In this document: positions 8,300 to 17,441 of the stretch, in pieces
How the letters are laid out: each line of letters begins with the position of its first letter
How positions within the stretch are numbered: the stretch's first letter is position 1
Origin: Pseudomonas bananamidigenes
GTDB taxonomy: Bacteria; Pseudomonadota; Gammaproteobacteria; Pseudomonadales; Pseudomonadaceae
Length of the DNA: 64,000 nt
Direction of reading: 5' to 3'
NCBI RefSeq assembly: GCF_001679645.1
Contig: NZ_LRUN01000001.1
Coordinates: 62,001-126,000, forward strand
The notes under the pieces: generated by a model
Told to the model about the DNA's origin: nothing
The model's input: only the letters and a program-made list of their open reading frames with translations
The model's database searches: none
Translations under genes and position numbers: made by a program

Positions 8300-9193
8300 T
8301 CACCAGTCCAGCGTAATCCGGCTTTCAAACTCTCGTGTCTGCCCCGTGACCGGATCAATGAACCGCAACCCCTGCGCCAGAAGCTTGAGCGGTTTGGCGT
8401 AATCATCCTCAACGTCCCTGAGTACCTCTGGATAGAACGGATCATTGCATATGCTCGCGCCCAGCGACGTCATGTGCACCCGCAACTGATGCTTCTTGCC
8501 GGTCACGGGATACAGACCATAACGCCAGAGCTCACCGTTCCGCTCCCTCACTTCCACTGCCGTTTCGGTATTGCTGTCGCCCGACACTTCCTGCATGCGA
8601 AAAAAAGGCTCGCCATCGACCATCCGGCTTTTGTGCACCATCGGAAAGTTCAGCCCGGGGAGCGCGGGAGCGATGGCTTCGTAACGTTTTTCGATTTGCC
8701 TGGTCGGAAACAGCGACTGATACGCCGAACGGGTCTGCGGGTTGGCCGAGAAAATCACCAGGCCGGCCGTGTGCCGGTCAATTCGGTGCAGCGGCACCAG
8801 ATGCGGATTGTCCAGGCGGCGAATCAATCGGCGCAGCAACGTCTGCTCGACATACTCGCCTGCCGGGGTCACCGGGAGGAAGTGCGGTTTGTCCGCCACA
8901 ACCAGATGCTCGTCCGCGTAGAGAATCGACTCGACCACCGGAATCGGCTTCTCGTCCGGCACTTCGCGAAAGTAGTGAATACGCAGGCCTTCCTTGTACG
9001 GCAAATCCAGTGCGATCGGTCGACCCTCGCCGTCCAGCACTCGCCCCCGGGCAATCCTGTCGCGCCATTGCTCGCGCCCGATCGTACTGAAGTGATCGCA
9101 GAGGCAATCGAACACTGTCCGCCAGTCACCAGGGGGCAGATAAAGCGTGCTGGCCTGACTCTGTGCGGCGGAAAACACTGATGCGCTGGACAT
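8300..9193 (-). CDS. RluA-family pseudouridine synthase
   Basis: Converts specific uridines in rRNA or tRNA to pseudouridine. The 297-residue protein has the RluA catalytic motif HRIDRHTAGLVIF, with its Asp as nucleophile, at about residues 145-157. It is followed by KRYEAIAPALPG and KKHQLRVHMTSLGASI, the RLU C-terminal motif. The N-terminal 100 residues (AWRTVFDCLCDHF-type segment, then GRVLDGEGRPIALDL) resemble an S4-like region. An in-frame ATG lies at 9226, but the ATG at 9193 gives the usual N terminus (MSSASVF). The exact RNA target cannot be read from the sequence. Confidence 0.88.
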   Translation of the reverse strand: MSSASVFSAAQSQASTLYLPPGDWRTVFDCLCDHFSTIGREQWRDRIARGRVLDGEGRPIALDLPYKEGLRIHYFREVPDEKPIPVVESILYADEHLVVADKPHFLPVTPAGEYVEQTLLRRLIRRLDNPHLVPLHRIDRHTAGLVIFSANPQTRSAYQSLFPTRQIEKRYEAIAPALPGLNFPMVHKSRMVDGEPFFRMQEVSGDSNTETAVEVRERNGELWRYGLYPVTGKKHQLRVHMTSLGASICNDPFYPEVLRDVEDDYAKPLKLLAQGLRFIDPVTGQTREFESRITLDW

Positions 9194-9259
9194 ACGGAAA
9201 ACTCGAACCACGAAACAGAGCCGCATTATCCAGCACAGGGCACGACGGGCCTAGCGGAT

Positions 9260-9583
9260 TCATGCCGGAATCGACTTCATGGCGGCTGCTTCGGTGAACT
9301 CCTTAAGCCAGCGCAAGACCTCGACCGCTTCCCAGCGACCCGGGTCGTACAAGGCATACAACAACCCCTGATAGCCCACCACATCCAGTTGCTTGTGATA
9401 ACCAGCACGCTGGAACAGGGCTTCGATCTCGGCAAAACAGGTATTGAAATGCAGCTTGTTGAACGGCGTCTTGCCTTCCGTGACCAGACCATCCAGACGC
9501 AACTCGCGGACGGCCTCGCCAATCACATCCACCGACATCAGGTTCACACTGCTTTTCAATTGTTCGACATTGACCACATTCAT
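9260..9583 (-). CDS. Conserved small protein of unknown function
   Basis: A soluble, helical protein of about 107 residues (MNVVNVEQLKSSVN...). It has no motif I can assign, and I infer it is real from its ribosome site and codon use. The site GGAGG directly abuts the ATG at 9583. The GTG two codons later has better spacing and may be the true start. A frame open further upstream (to 9775) lacks a ribosome site. Confidence 0.65.
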   Translation of the reverse strand: MNVVNVEQLKSSVNLMSVDVIGEAVRELRLDGLVTEGKTPFNKLHFNTCFAEIEALFQRAGYHKQLDVVGYQGLLYALYDPGRWEAVEVLRWLKEFTEAAAMKSIPA

Positions 9584-9732
9584 CCCTCCGGTGTCCTGCC
9601 TGCCCTGCGCATTGTCCAGATAGCGCCAGGCATGGCAGGACCACCCAATTACTGTATGCACATACAGTAACCGAATAATCCGGCAAGCGCCAAGGAAGGA
9701 ATGATCGCCGCGATGAATGGGCGCAGGAAAAC

Positions 9733-9969
9733 TCAGCGAAGAAATGCCACCACCTGATCGGCGCTGAATGGCCATCCGAGCTCCGCACCGGTATCGGTTC
9801 GCCGCAAGACCGGAATCCGAAGGCTGTAAGCTTCGTACCAGGATTCATCGTCAGCGATGTCCACCAGCTCCACCAGCAGGCCATGCTCGACAAAGGGCAT
9901 CAACTCGGCTTCGGCCACTTCACACAGATGACACCCCAAGGTGCCGAACAGCTGGCATTCAGGAAGCAT
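9733..9969 (-). CDS. Glutaredoxin-like (DUF836) protein
   Basis: A 78-residue thioredoxin-fold protein of the glutaredoxin-like DUF836 type. The redox motif is GCHLC at residues 13-17, followed by a helix (EVAEAELMPFVEHG) and a cis-Pro-like segment, LRIPVLRR. The family is thought to act in thiol-disulfide exchange in the cytoplasm; no partner is evident here. It stands alone upstream of the small protein at 9260-9583. Confidence 0.82.
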   Translation of the reverse strand: MLPECQLFGTLGCHLCEVAEAELMPFVEHGLLVELVDIADDESWYEAYSLRIPVLRRTDTGAELGWPFSADQVVAFLR

Positions 9970-10132
9970 GTGCGCTCGATCCAGATATTTGATGGGTCAT
10001 TCTAGGCCCGACCTGCAAACCCGTCGAGCCGCCAGCGTACCCGACTCGCGACCCCGGTTTCCCTGACAGAAAGCCTGACATGAATCAGCTCCCGCCAAGG
10101 TGAATTACGCCATGCTCCGGCGTTTTTTGCCT

Positions 10133-10139
10133 CTACGCT
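10133..10139 (+). promoter_or_regulatory. Candidate RpoS-like -10 element for the CPA2 antiporter
   Basis: The sequence TCTACGCTTGAAG contains CTACGCT followed by TGA, close to the sigma-S -10 consensus CTAYRCTT. It lies about 30 bases upstream of the GTG start. Related elements occur before the HD-GYP and sagS genes. Confidence 0.4.
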
Positions 10140-10170
10140 TGAAGAGCCCGCCCCATCGCCGGAGTGTTCT

Positions 10171-11883
10171 GTGTTTGCCAATCTGCTGATTATCCTCGCC
10201 TCCTCCCTGGTGGTGATTGCCCTGTTCCGACGCCTGCGTCTGCCGCCGGTGCTGGGCTATCTGTGTGTAGGACTGATGGTCGGCCCGAAGGCCTTCGACT
10301 GGATCAACGAGAGCGAGCATCTGCCGGATCTGGCCGAACTGGGCGTGGTGTTTCTACTGTTCTCCCTGGGGCTGGAATTCTCCCTGTCGAAAATGATTGC
10401 GCTTCGCCAGGTAGTGTTTCGCCTGGGCAGCCAGCAAGTACTGATCAGCGCTGGTCTGCTGGGAAGTGGGCTGATGCTGCTGGGCATGCCTCTAGCCCCG
10501 GCGCTGCTGCTGGGCGCAGGCCTTTCGCTTTCATCCACGGCGATCGTCACCAAAGAACTGGGCAGCCTCGGCGAAATCTTCAGCAGCCATGGCCAGAATG
10601 CGGTCGGGGTCCTGTTGTTTCAGGATGTCGTGGCGGTGTCGTTACTGACACTGGTACCCGTCTTCGCCGGCAGCAGCGACCAGGCGTGGTATTGGGCGTT
10701 GCCGCTGACACTGCTCAAGACAGTCGTGCTGTTCATGGGCTTGCTGCTGGCCAGTCGCTGGCTGTTGCCGCGCCTTTTCCAGGAAGTGGCCGCGTCGCGT
10801 TCGGCCGAGCTGTTCGTGCTGCTGGCGCTGGTGATCGTATTGCTCACGGCCTGGCTGACACACCTGCTGGGGCTGTCCCCCGCCCTCGGTGCTTTTCTCG
10901 CCGGCATGTTGCTGGGAGAAAGTCATTATCGGCACCAGATCGAAGCCGATATCCGGCCGTTCCGCGACATCCTGCTCGGCCTGTTTTTCGTCAGCATCGG
11001 CATGCTCATTGACCTGCAACTCTTCACCAGTCACAGCCTTCTGATAATCGCCATGACCCTGGGTCTGCTGGTGATCAAGGGCTCCGTGGTGGCGCTGCTG
11101 GTGAAATGGCGTGGCAGCGACAATGAAACCGCCTGGCGCAGCGGCCTGGCCCTGGCGCAGGGTGGCGAGTTCTGTTTCGCCCTGATGGCGCAGATGCAGC
11201 AGAATAATTTGATGCCCGCCGATCTCGGCGCCCTGCTCCTCGCGGCGACGTTCTGCTCAATGCTGCTGACACCGCTGATGCTGCGCGCTGCCCCTCGCAT
11301 CGCCGCGGCCCTGCATCGCAAACCCAATGAGGAAGCACAGATCGAGCAGATCAGCGCCCTCAATGCCGGACTCGATCAGCATGTGGTGATCTGCGGCTAC
11401 GGGCGTGTCGGTCAGTCGATCGGACGCTTCATGCGCAATGCCGGGCAACCTTACATCGCCCTGGACAACGACCCCGTACGTATTCAGGAGGCAGCCACCG
11501 TCGAACGCGACGTGCATTACGGCGATTCTGCACGCGCCGACCTTCTGACCGCAGTCGGCTTGCTGCGTGCAAGGCTGCTGGTGATTGCCGTGGATAAAAG
11601 CGATGTGGCGTTGCGGGTGCTCAAGGAGGCCCGGCGACTGAACCCGAAAGTACCGATTCTGGTGCGCACCCGCGACGACAGCCAGTGGTCCGAACTCAAA
11701 GCCGCCGGCGCCAGCGAAGTGGTTCCTGAATTGCTGGAGTCAAGCCTGATGCTCGCCGCCCATGCCCTGATTCTTCTCGGCCTGCCGGCGCATCAGGTAC
11801 AGGAGAAAGTCGATCGGGTGCGCATCGACCGCTACCGCCTGCTGCATGGCTTTTACCCGGGTGCCGACGATGAGGAGACCTAG
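10171..11883 (+). CDS. CPA2 monovalent cation:proton antiporter (YbaL/KefB-like)
   Basis: An integral inner-membrane exchanger of 570 residues. Residues about 5-380 contain roughly 12 hydrophobic helices typical of Na+/H+ exchanger folds, with signatures GLELEFSLSKM-like near 63 and LSPALGAFLAGMLLGES near 230. A TrkA-N NAD-binding domain follows from about 400 (VVICGYGRVGQSIGRF), as in KefB, KefC and YbaL. The GTG start at 10171 follows CCGGAG. It probably exports K+ or Na+ under ligand control. The stop overlaps the convergent amt stop by four bases. Confidence 0.88.
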   Translation: MFANLLIILASSLVVIALFRRLRLPPVLGYLCVGLMVGPKAFDWINESEHLPDLAELGVVFLLFSLGLEFSLSKMIALRQVVFRLGSQQVLISAGLLGSGLMLLGMPLAPALLLGAGLSLSSTAIVTKELGSLGEIFSSHGQNAVGVLLFQDVVAVSLLTLVPVFAGSSDQAWYWALPLTLLKTVVLFMGLLLASRWLLPRLFQEVAASRSAELFVLLALVIVLLTAWLTHLLGLSPALGAFLAGMLLGESHYRHQIEADIRPFRDILLGLFFVSIGMLIDLQLFTSHSLLIIAMTLGLLVIKGSVVALLVKWRGSDNETAWRSGLALAQGGEFCFALMAQMQQNNLMPADLGALLLAATFCSMLLTPLMLRAAPRIAAALHRKPNEEAQIEQISALNAGLDQHVVICGYGRVGQSIGRFMRNAGQPYIALDNDPVRIQEAATVERDVHYGDSARADLLTAVGLLRARLLVIAVDKSDVALRVLKEARRLNPKVPILVRTRDDSQWSELKAAGASEVVPELLESSLMLAAHALILLGLPAHQVQEKVDRVRIDRYRLLHGFYPGADDEET

Positions 11884-13088
11884 TCCTGACTGACCGCGCC
11901 GATCTTGTGCAAAGACAGGTCGGCGCCGTAGTACTCCTGTTCCTGGCTCAGGCGCAGGCCATGCAATGCCTTGATCGAGCCATAGACGGCGAAGCCACCG
12001 ACCAGCGCCACTACCACGCCCAACGCCGTGCCGATCAACTGACTGATCAGGCTGACGCCGCCGAGCCCGCCCAATGCGGTCGAGCCGAAGATCCCGCAGG
12101 CGATGCCGCCCCACACGCCACATAATCCGTGCAGCGGCCAGACCCCCAGCACATCATCGATCCGCCATTTGACCTGCGCCGCCGTGAAGCACCAGACAAA
12201 CAGGGCGCCGGCAATCGCACCGGTGACCAGGGCGCCCACCGGGTGCATCAGGTCGGAGCCCGCGCACACCGCCACCAGACCGGCCAACGGGCCGTTGTGC
12301 AGAAAGCCCGGGTCATTGCGCCCGACGATCAGTGCCGCCACCGTTCCGCCCACCATCGCCATCAACGAATTGACCGCCACCAGGCCACTGACACCTTGGA
12401 GGGTCTGCGCGCTCATCACGTTGAAGCCGAACCAGCCGACGATCAGGATCCACGATCCCAACGCCAGAAACGGAATGCTCGACGGCGCGAACGCCACCAG
12501 CCGGCCATCGCGATAACGACCGTTGCGCGGCCCCAGCAACAATACCGCCGCCAGCGCCAGCCAGCCGCCCATGGCGTGAACCACCACGGAGCCGGCGAAA
12601 TCATGGAACGATGCGCCGAATCGCACCGCCAGCCAGGCTTGCAGCCCATGGTTGCCGTTCCAGATCAGGCCCTCGAAAAACGGATAGATGAACGCCACGA
12701 TCAGCGCCGTTGCACACAGCTGTGGAACGAACCGGGCCCGCTCGGCAATGCCGCCGGAAATGATCGCCGGAATCGCTGCCGCAAAGGTCAGCAGGAAGAA
12801 AAACTTCACCAGTGCGTAACCATGATCGGCACTGAGCACGGTCGCCGGTTGCAGAAACGTCACCCCGTACGAGATCCAGTAGCCTATAAAGAAATAGGCC
12901 AGCGTCGACACCGCGAAGTCGCTGAGAATCTTCGACAGGGCATTGACCTGATTCTTCTGGCGAACCGTTCCGACCTCCAGAAAAGCGAAACCGGCATGCA
13001 TGGCCAGCACCATAACGGCACCGATCAGAATGAATAACGTGTTGGAACCATGAACGAGCGTATCCACAGCGCTTTGCAGATTTTCCAT
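11880..13088 (-). CDS. amt: Ammonium transporter (Amt family)
   Basis: An inner-membrane ammonium channel of 402 residues with about 11 helices. Family segments include GFAFLEVGTVRQKN near residue 35, DFAGSVVVHAMGGW near 160 (with the conserved Asp and pore His) and HPVGALVTGAIAGALF near 270. No adjacent glnK is present. In Pseudomonas such genes are often controlled by NtrC and sigma-54, but I could not identify a clean -24/-12 site. A long inverted repeat lies 30-115 bases upstream of the start. Confidence 0.92.
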   Translation of the reverse strand: MENLQSAVDTLVHGSNTLFILIGAVMVLAMHAGFAFLEVGTVRQKNQVNALSKILSDFAVSTLAYFFIGYWISYGVTFLQPATVLSADHGYALVKFFFLLTFAAAIPAIISGGIAERARFVPQLCATALIVAFIYPFFEGLIWNGNHGLQAWLAVRFGASFHDFAGSVVVHAMGGWLALAAVLLLGPRNGRYRDGRLVAFAPSSIPFLALGSWILIVGWFGFNVMSAQTLQGVSGLVAVNSLMAMVGGTVAALIVGRNDPGFLHNGPLAGLVAVCAGSDLMHPVGALVTGAIAGALFVWCFTAAQVKWRIDDVLGVWPLHGLCGVWGGIACGIFGSTALGGLGGVSLISQLIGTALGVVVALVGGFAVYGSIKALHGLRLSQEQEYYGADLSLHKIGAVSQD

Positions 13089-13405
13089 GAAGAGTCAGAC
13101 CCAAGGCTGAAAAAGGCACCAAAGCGGTTCATGCGGACATTTCACGCACCAAGTTGCGACCACGCAGATCACCAACCCATGGGGCGGGTGAACCGCTTTG
13201 GCGCACGAGGTCGATGTCCTGAGCTGAACCCGTGTCATCCGGGCTATGATTTCCCGGTTTCGCGCCCGGCAATAGCGCACCATGGCCAGACGACGCACCA
13301 CGACACAGCAAAAGATGTACCAGTCATTTGTACTGAACCTTCACGCAAGGCGCATACTCGAAAGTTTCAGAAGCCGCTTCAGACTGCCACTTACGGAGAT
13401 CCCCA
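13089..13405. other. Intergenic region with long inverted repeat
   Basis: This divergent promoter region separates amt from the YqjD-like operon. It contains the perfect 13-base arms CCAAAGCGGTTCA (13119-13131) and their complement (13189-13201). A possible -10 for the YqjD-like gene is CATACT near 13351. I see no gene here. Confidence 0.5.
13119..13201. repeat. Perfect 13-bp inverted repeat upstream of amt
   Basis: CCAAAGCGGTTCA at 13119-13131 is repeated in inverted orientation at 13189-13201, with 57 bases between. It could form a cruciform or be a paired operator. It does not match the REP consensus seen elsewhere in the window. Confidence 0.7.
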
Positions 13406-13720
13406 ATGGCCAGCACCAAGGCAAAGACTGCTCAAGAAATCCTGATGAACGACTTCCAGACCCTGGTCAGCGACACTGAACGGTTGCTGGAACATACCGC
13501 CACGCTGGCCGGCGATCAGGCTGACGAGTTGCGCGAACAGATCCATGAAAGCCTGCTGCGCGCACGGGAAACCCTGAAGTTGACCGAAGACACTCTGCGC
13601 CAGCGCGGGCAGGCCGCGGTCAATGCCACTGAAGATTACGTATCGGCCAATCCGTGGCAATCGGTGGGCATCGCCGCCGGGGTGGGCTTTCTGCTTGGCC
13701 TGCTGGCCACGCGGCGCTGA
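13406..13720 (+). CDS. DUF883 (YqjD/ElaB) membrane-anchored ribosome-binding-type protein
   Basis: A 104-residue protein with a long amphipathic helical region (about residues 12-80) and a C-terminal glycine-rich membrane helix, NPWQSVGIAAGVGFLLGLLATRR. This is the ElaB/YqjD layout; the E. coli proteins are stationary-phase inner-membrane proteins that can bind ribosomes. It is the first gene of a three-gene operon: its stop is two bases before the YqjE-like start. Confidence 0.88.
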   Translation: MASTKAKTAQEILMNDFQTLVSDTERLLEHTATLAGDQADELREQIHESLLRARETLKLTEDTLRQRGQAAVNATEDYVSANPWQSVGIAAGVGFLLGLLATRR

Positions 13721-13722
13721 TC

Positions 13723-14109
13723 ATGTCGATCGGTGAATCCGGCCCGACTGCGGGCACTGCCTCTTCCACACGGCGCCTGGGCGCTGCCGTCCTCGGTCTT
13801 CTGCACAGTCATGTCGAGCTGTTCGGCATCGAACTGCAAGAGCAAAAGGCGCGCACTGTCAGCCTGTTACTGTTCGCCGGTCTGGCACTGGTATTCGCAC
13901 TGCTGTTGCTGGTCGGCCTGTCGACACTGGTCCTGATCGTGTTCTGGGACACCTATCGTCTCGCCGCGATCATCGGCCTGTGCGTGTTCTACACCCTGGC
14001 GGCGATCTTCTGCGGGCTGCGCTTGAAGGCTGCAATCTTCGATGAATCCTCGCCCTTCCACGGCACCCTGGAAGAACTGGCCAACGACCGGGAGCGCCTG
14101 TTGCCATGA
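13723..14109 (+). CDS. YqjE-like phage-holin-family membrane protein
   Basis: A 128-residue membrane protein of the YqjE (phage holin superfamily III) type. Two strong hydrophobic helices (about residues 46-68 and 75-97) follow an amphipathic N-terminal segment (LLHSHVELFGIELQEQK). The ATG at 13723 follows the YqjD-like stop by two bases, and its own stop overlaps the next gene in ATGA. E. coli yqjDEK has the same order. The function is unknown, probably envelope-related. Confidence 0.85.
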   Translation: MSIGESGPTAGTASSTRRLGAAVLGLLHSHVELFGIELQEQKARTVSLLLFAGLALVFALLLLVGLSTLVLIVFWDTYRLAAIIGLCVFYTLAAIFCGLRLKAAIFDESSPFHGTLEELANDRERLLP

Positions 14110-14444
14110 GCCTGCCTGAACTTCCGCGCAACAGCTCGCGCCAGGAAATGCGCAAGGCCCTGATCCGCCTGCGCATGGAAATGCATCGCCAGGAAATCCG
14201 CCACGAAACCGGACAACTGATGGAGCCCTTGCACCGCATGCGTGGCATGAAGCAGAACCTGCAAGACGGTTTCGGCATCAAGCACGCGCCGTTGTGGGGC
14301 GTGGCGGCGGTGACGTTGCTGGGTTTTCTCACCGGCAAGGGCGCCAAAAGCGGTGGCATCAGCGGCGTGAGCCGTTTGATCCGCCTCGGAACCAGCCTCG
14401 CACCGCTGATCAGACTGGTCATGCAGAACTCCGGCAAGCGCTGA
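14106..14444 (+). CDS. YqjK-like conserved protein
   Basis: A 112-residue protein, last in the YqjD/E-like operon, with an ATGA overlap to the gene before it. The N-terminal half is a basic, charged helix (RQEMRKALIRLRMEMHRQEIRHE). A short hydrophobic segment, LWGVAAVTLLGFLTG, follows at about residues 63-77. This resembles YqjK in position and layout; sequence similarity I can only guess. The role is unknown. Confidence 0.7.
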   Translation: MSLPELPRNSSRQEMRKALIRLRMEMHRQEIRHETGQLMEPLHRMRGMKQNLQDGFGIKHAPLWGVAAVTLLGFLTGKGAKSGGISGVSRLIRLGTSLAPLIRLVMQNSGKR

Positions 14445-14568
14445 GTTTCACATCTGGCTGCATTCTTGCACTGCACGCGGGATCGAATCTCTTCATCAGG
14501 AGATTCGGTCCCGCTCGCCTGTACGGCTGGCAGGACCCGACCAGAACAACAATGACCAAGGAGGCCCC

Positions 14569-15732
14569 GTGATCGACGGGCAACCGCTCGCCTGCTTTCA
14601 GCCTTTCATCGATACCGCCACCGGACGCATTGCAGGCGTCGAGGCTCTGGGTCGCCTGCGCCAGGCGCAAGGGCAACTGATGTCGGTCGGGCCGTTGTTC
14701 GCCGATCCAAGAACGCCCGCTACCGCACTGCGCCGCCTCGACCGGCAGATTCGTGACAATGCGCTGAGCCGGTTTCACGACGCACCACCGGACTGGTTTC
14801 TCAGCCTGAACATGTCACCACGCTGGATCAGCCGTTTGCGCCCCGACCAGGCGCTGCCAAGTCTCAAGCAATTGGCCCGGCATGGCGTCGACCCGCAGCG
14901 GATAGTCTTCGAAATCACCGAACTGGGTGGCAACAGCCAGCGTTTGTCTGAAGTGGTGGCGCGCTACCGTGATGCCGGGGCTCGAATCGCCATAGATGAT
15001 TTCGGCGCCGGATACTCACAGCTCGATCGCGTGCTGGCCCTGCAACCGGACATCCTCAAGCTCGACATGCGCCTGTTTCAGGCCGCCGCTCTCGGCGGAC
15101 CCAGCAGCGATGTGGTCAAGGCGCTGGCGCAGATGGCGGAAAAAACCGGTTGCCGGATCATTGCCGAAGGGGTGGAAACCGAGGCCCAGCTGAATTTCGC
15201 CCTGGAGGTGGGCTCACGTTATGTACAGGGGTTTCTGTTCGCCCGCGCGCAGCAGGCCTTCTTTGCAACGGACGCTTTCGTCCCGCGCTTCGCTGAACTG
15301 CGCCAGTCCTATGTGAAGCAGAAGCTCGCCGAGCGTGGCAAACTGATGTCGATGCGCCAACAACTCGCTGAACTGATGACGATCCTGCAGAACTGGGCCC
15401 AGACCCGCGCCCCGCTCAGTGCCTTGCCGCAACTGGATGCCTTTCCGTGGCTGCTGCGTTTTTACCAGTGCGATCGTCAAGGCACCCAACTGACACCGAA
15501 CCTGGAATGGCGCCAGAGTGGCTGGGTTGCCGACAACCGTTATCTGGGTCACAACTGGTCGTGGCGTCCTTACTTCTACCACCTGTTGGCCGAAGGCCGG
15601 GAAGAACGGCGACTGATGCTTTCCAACACGTATCGCGACGCCACCACCAACCAGTATTGCCTGACTGCCGGACAGTTCTTCGACAACGGCGAACGCCTGT
15701 TGTTGATCGACATCGACGCCGCCGGGCTGTAG
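14569..15732 (+). CDS. EAL c-di-GMP phosphodiesterase with YkuI_C-like sensor domain
   Basis: Cytoplasmic protein of 387 residues. The EAL domain (about residues 5-245) keeps the residues expected in active enzymes: the EAL glutamate in VEALGRL, Asn in LNMSPRW, FEITE, DDFGAG, LKLD and AEGVETEAQ, with YVQGFLF near the end. It should therefore hydrolyse c-di-GMP. The C-terminal 130 residues ([29 protein letters not shown]) look like the PAS-related YkuI_C domain. The GTG at 14569 follows AAGGAGG. It is downstream of the YqjDEK-like operon and 68 bases before the dGTPase gene. Confidence 0.88.
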   Translation: MIDGQPLACFQPFIDTATGRIAGVEALGRLRQAQGQLMSVGPLFADPRTPATALRRLDRQIRDNALSRFHDAPPDWFLSLNMSPRWISRLRPDQALPSLKQLARHGVDPQRIVFEITELGGNSQRLSEVVARYRDAGARIAIDDFGAGYSQLDRVLALQPDILKLDMRLFQAAALGGPSSDVVKALAQMAEKTGCRIIAEGVETEAQLNFALEVGSRYVQGFLFARAQQAFFATDAFVPRFAELRQSYVKQKLAERGKLMSMRQQLAELMTILQNWAQTRAPLSALPQLDAFPWLLRFYQCDRQGTQLTPNLEWRQSGWVADNRYLGHNWSWRPYFYHLLAEGREERRLMLSNTYRDATTNQYCLTAGQFFDNGERLLLIDIDAAGL

Positions 15733-15800
15733 TTGTACTTGCAGACGTCCTCCCGAACCGGGAAGCTAGGGCACCAGTCACCCGACGGAGAGAATCAGCC

Positions 15801-17129
15801 TTGGATTGGCAAACCCTGCTCAACCGCGAACGTCTCGGCAAGCCGCTGCACAGCCCGCAGGAACTCGGCCGCAGCCCGTTCCACAAAGACCACGACCGCA
15901 TCATTTTCTCCGGTGCCTTCCGCCGTCTGGGCCGCAAGACACAGGTGCATCCCGTCTCGAGCAACGACCATATCCACACGCGCCTGACCCACTCGCTGGA
16001 AGTCAGTTGCGTCGGACGCTCGCTCGGCATGCGCGTCGGTGAAACCCTGCGTCGCGCCCTGCCCGAGTGGTGTGAGCCGAGCGACCTGGGCATGGTCGTG
16101 CAGTCCGCCTGCCTGGCCCATGACATCGGCAACCCGCCCTTCGGTCATTCCGGCGAAGACGCTATCCGCCACTGGTTCCAGCAGGCCGCCGGGCGTGGCT
16201 GGCTGGATGCGATGAGTGACGCCGAACGCGGTGACTTCCTGAACTTCGAAGGCAATGCCCAGGGTTTCCGGGTTCTCACGCAGCTGGAATATCACCAGTT
16301 CGACGGTGGCACCCGCTTGACCTATGCGACCCTCGGCACGTACCTCAAGTACCCGTGGACCGCGCGTCACGCCGACTCCCTGGGGTACAAGAAACACAAG
16401 TTCGGCTGCTACCAGAGCGAGTTGCCATTGCTGGAGCAGATCGCCCACAAGCTGGGCCTGCCGCAACTCGAGGAACAGCGCTGGGCACGTCATCCGCTGG
16501 TGTATCTGATGGAGGCCGCGGACGACATCTGCTATGCGCTGATCGATCTGGAAGACGGACTGGAAATGGATCTGCTGGACTATGCCGAGGTCGAGTCATT
16601 GCTGCTTGGCCTGGTCGGCGACGACTTGCCGGAAACCTATCGGCAGCTGGGACCGCAGGATTCGCGTCGGCGCAAACTGGCGATCCTGCGGGGCAAGGCC
16701 ATCGAACACTTGACCAACGCCGCTGCCCGGGCCTTCGTCGAACAACAGGACGCGTTGCTGGCCGGGACGCTTCATGGTGATCTCGTGGAGCACATGCATG
16801 GTCCGGCCAAACGTTGCGTGCTGAATGCCAAGGACATCGCCCGCAAGAAAATCTTTCAGGACAAACGCAAGACGCTGCATGAAATCGGCGCTTACACGAC
16901 CCTGGAAATTCTGCTCAATGCGTTTTGCGGCGCAGCCCTGGAACAACACAATGGCCGCACGCCGTCCTTCAAGAGCCGCAGGATCCTCGACCTGCTGGGC
17001 AACAATGCGCCGGACCCGCATGGCCCGTTGCACACCTCGTTCCTGCGCATGATCGACTTCATCGCCGGCATGACCGATAGCTACGCCAGTGACATGGCGC
17101 TGGAAATGACCGGGCGCTCCAGCCATTGA
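15801..17129 (+). CDS. dGTPase-like HD phosphohydrolase
   Basis: Member of the deoxyguanosine triphosphate triphosphohydrolase family, 442 residues, the usual length. HD metal-binding motifs are in [11 protein letters not shown] near residue 65 and [15 protein letters not shown] near 107. Activity on dNTPs is known for relatives but not shown for this one. The best start is TTG at 15801 ([13 protein letters not shown]) after GGAGAGAATC. The frame is open further upstream, into the EAL gene, but without a ribosome site. An 11-bp stem-loop follows the stop. Confidence 0.88.
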   Translation: MDWQTLLNRERLGKPLHSPQELGRSPFHKDHDRIIFSGAFRRLGRKTQVHPVSSNDHIHTRLTHSLEVSCVGRSLGMRVGETLRRALPEWCEPSDLGMVVQSACLAHDIGNPPFGHSGEDAIRHWFQQAAGRGWLDAMSDAERGDFLNFEGNAQGFRVLTQLEYHQFDGGTRLTYATLGTYLKYPWTARHADSLGYKKHKFGCYQSELPLLEQIAHKLGLPQLEEQRWARHPLVYLMEAADDICYALIDLEDGLEMDLLDYAEVESLLLGLVGDDLPETYRQLGPQDSRRRKLAILRGKAIEHLTNAAARAFVEQQDALLAGTLHGDLVEHMHGPAKRCVLNAKDIARKKIFQDKRKTLHEIGAYTTLEILLNAFCGAALEQHNGRTPSFKSRRILDLLGNNAPDPHGPLHTSFLRMIDFIAGMTDSYASDMALEMTGRSSH

Positions 17130-17441
17130 TAACCGGTCGCCCGACCGATCAGCCTTGGATCGGTCGGGTCAGTGATCGCAGTCAATAACCGAAACAACAG
17201 TCCATGAATGGACGACAAACATTAAACAAGCCGATCTTCAGCCATACACAGATTTCCAGCAGGAATTGCGAAGAGGACACCCCGTCTCTCTACCTACGCC
17301 AAAACTAGTTATTGCGTAGTCTCATTCCTCTTTACTTGTAGGAACAATCCTAGATTGCTGCTGAGACCCTGTGGGTTCATGCGACCGCTCATCCAACTGA
17401 GCTAAGGTGCGCCCTTTAATCGCGCTCGCATGGGACTTTAT
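17130..17441. other. Intergenic region before the BvgA-like regulator, with tRNA-like fragment
   Basis: This 312-base region is AT-richer than its surroundings. It has the stem-loop at 17140-17167. On the minus strand at 17387-17406 it has a tRNA D-arm look-alike (TAGCTCAGTTGGATGAGC). No complete tRNA is formed. Confidence 0.5.
17140..17167 (+). terminator. Stem-loop after the dGTPase-like gene
   Basis: CCCGACCGATC and its exact complement GATCGGTCGGG flank a seven-base loop, ten bases after the stop. It lacks a T run, so it may be a weak terminator or an RNA-stabilising hairpin. Confidence 0.6.

Noticed and set aside
13089..13260. Sigma-54 (-24/-12) promoter for amt
   Set aside because: The closest GG/GC pairs have the wrong spacing (11 instead of 10), so I could not support it.
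13095..13301. A 68-codon minus-strand frame upstream of amt
   Set aside because: It is Cys/Arg-rich and overlaps the inverted repeat and promoter region; it does not resemble GlnK.
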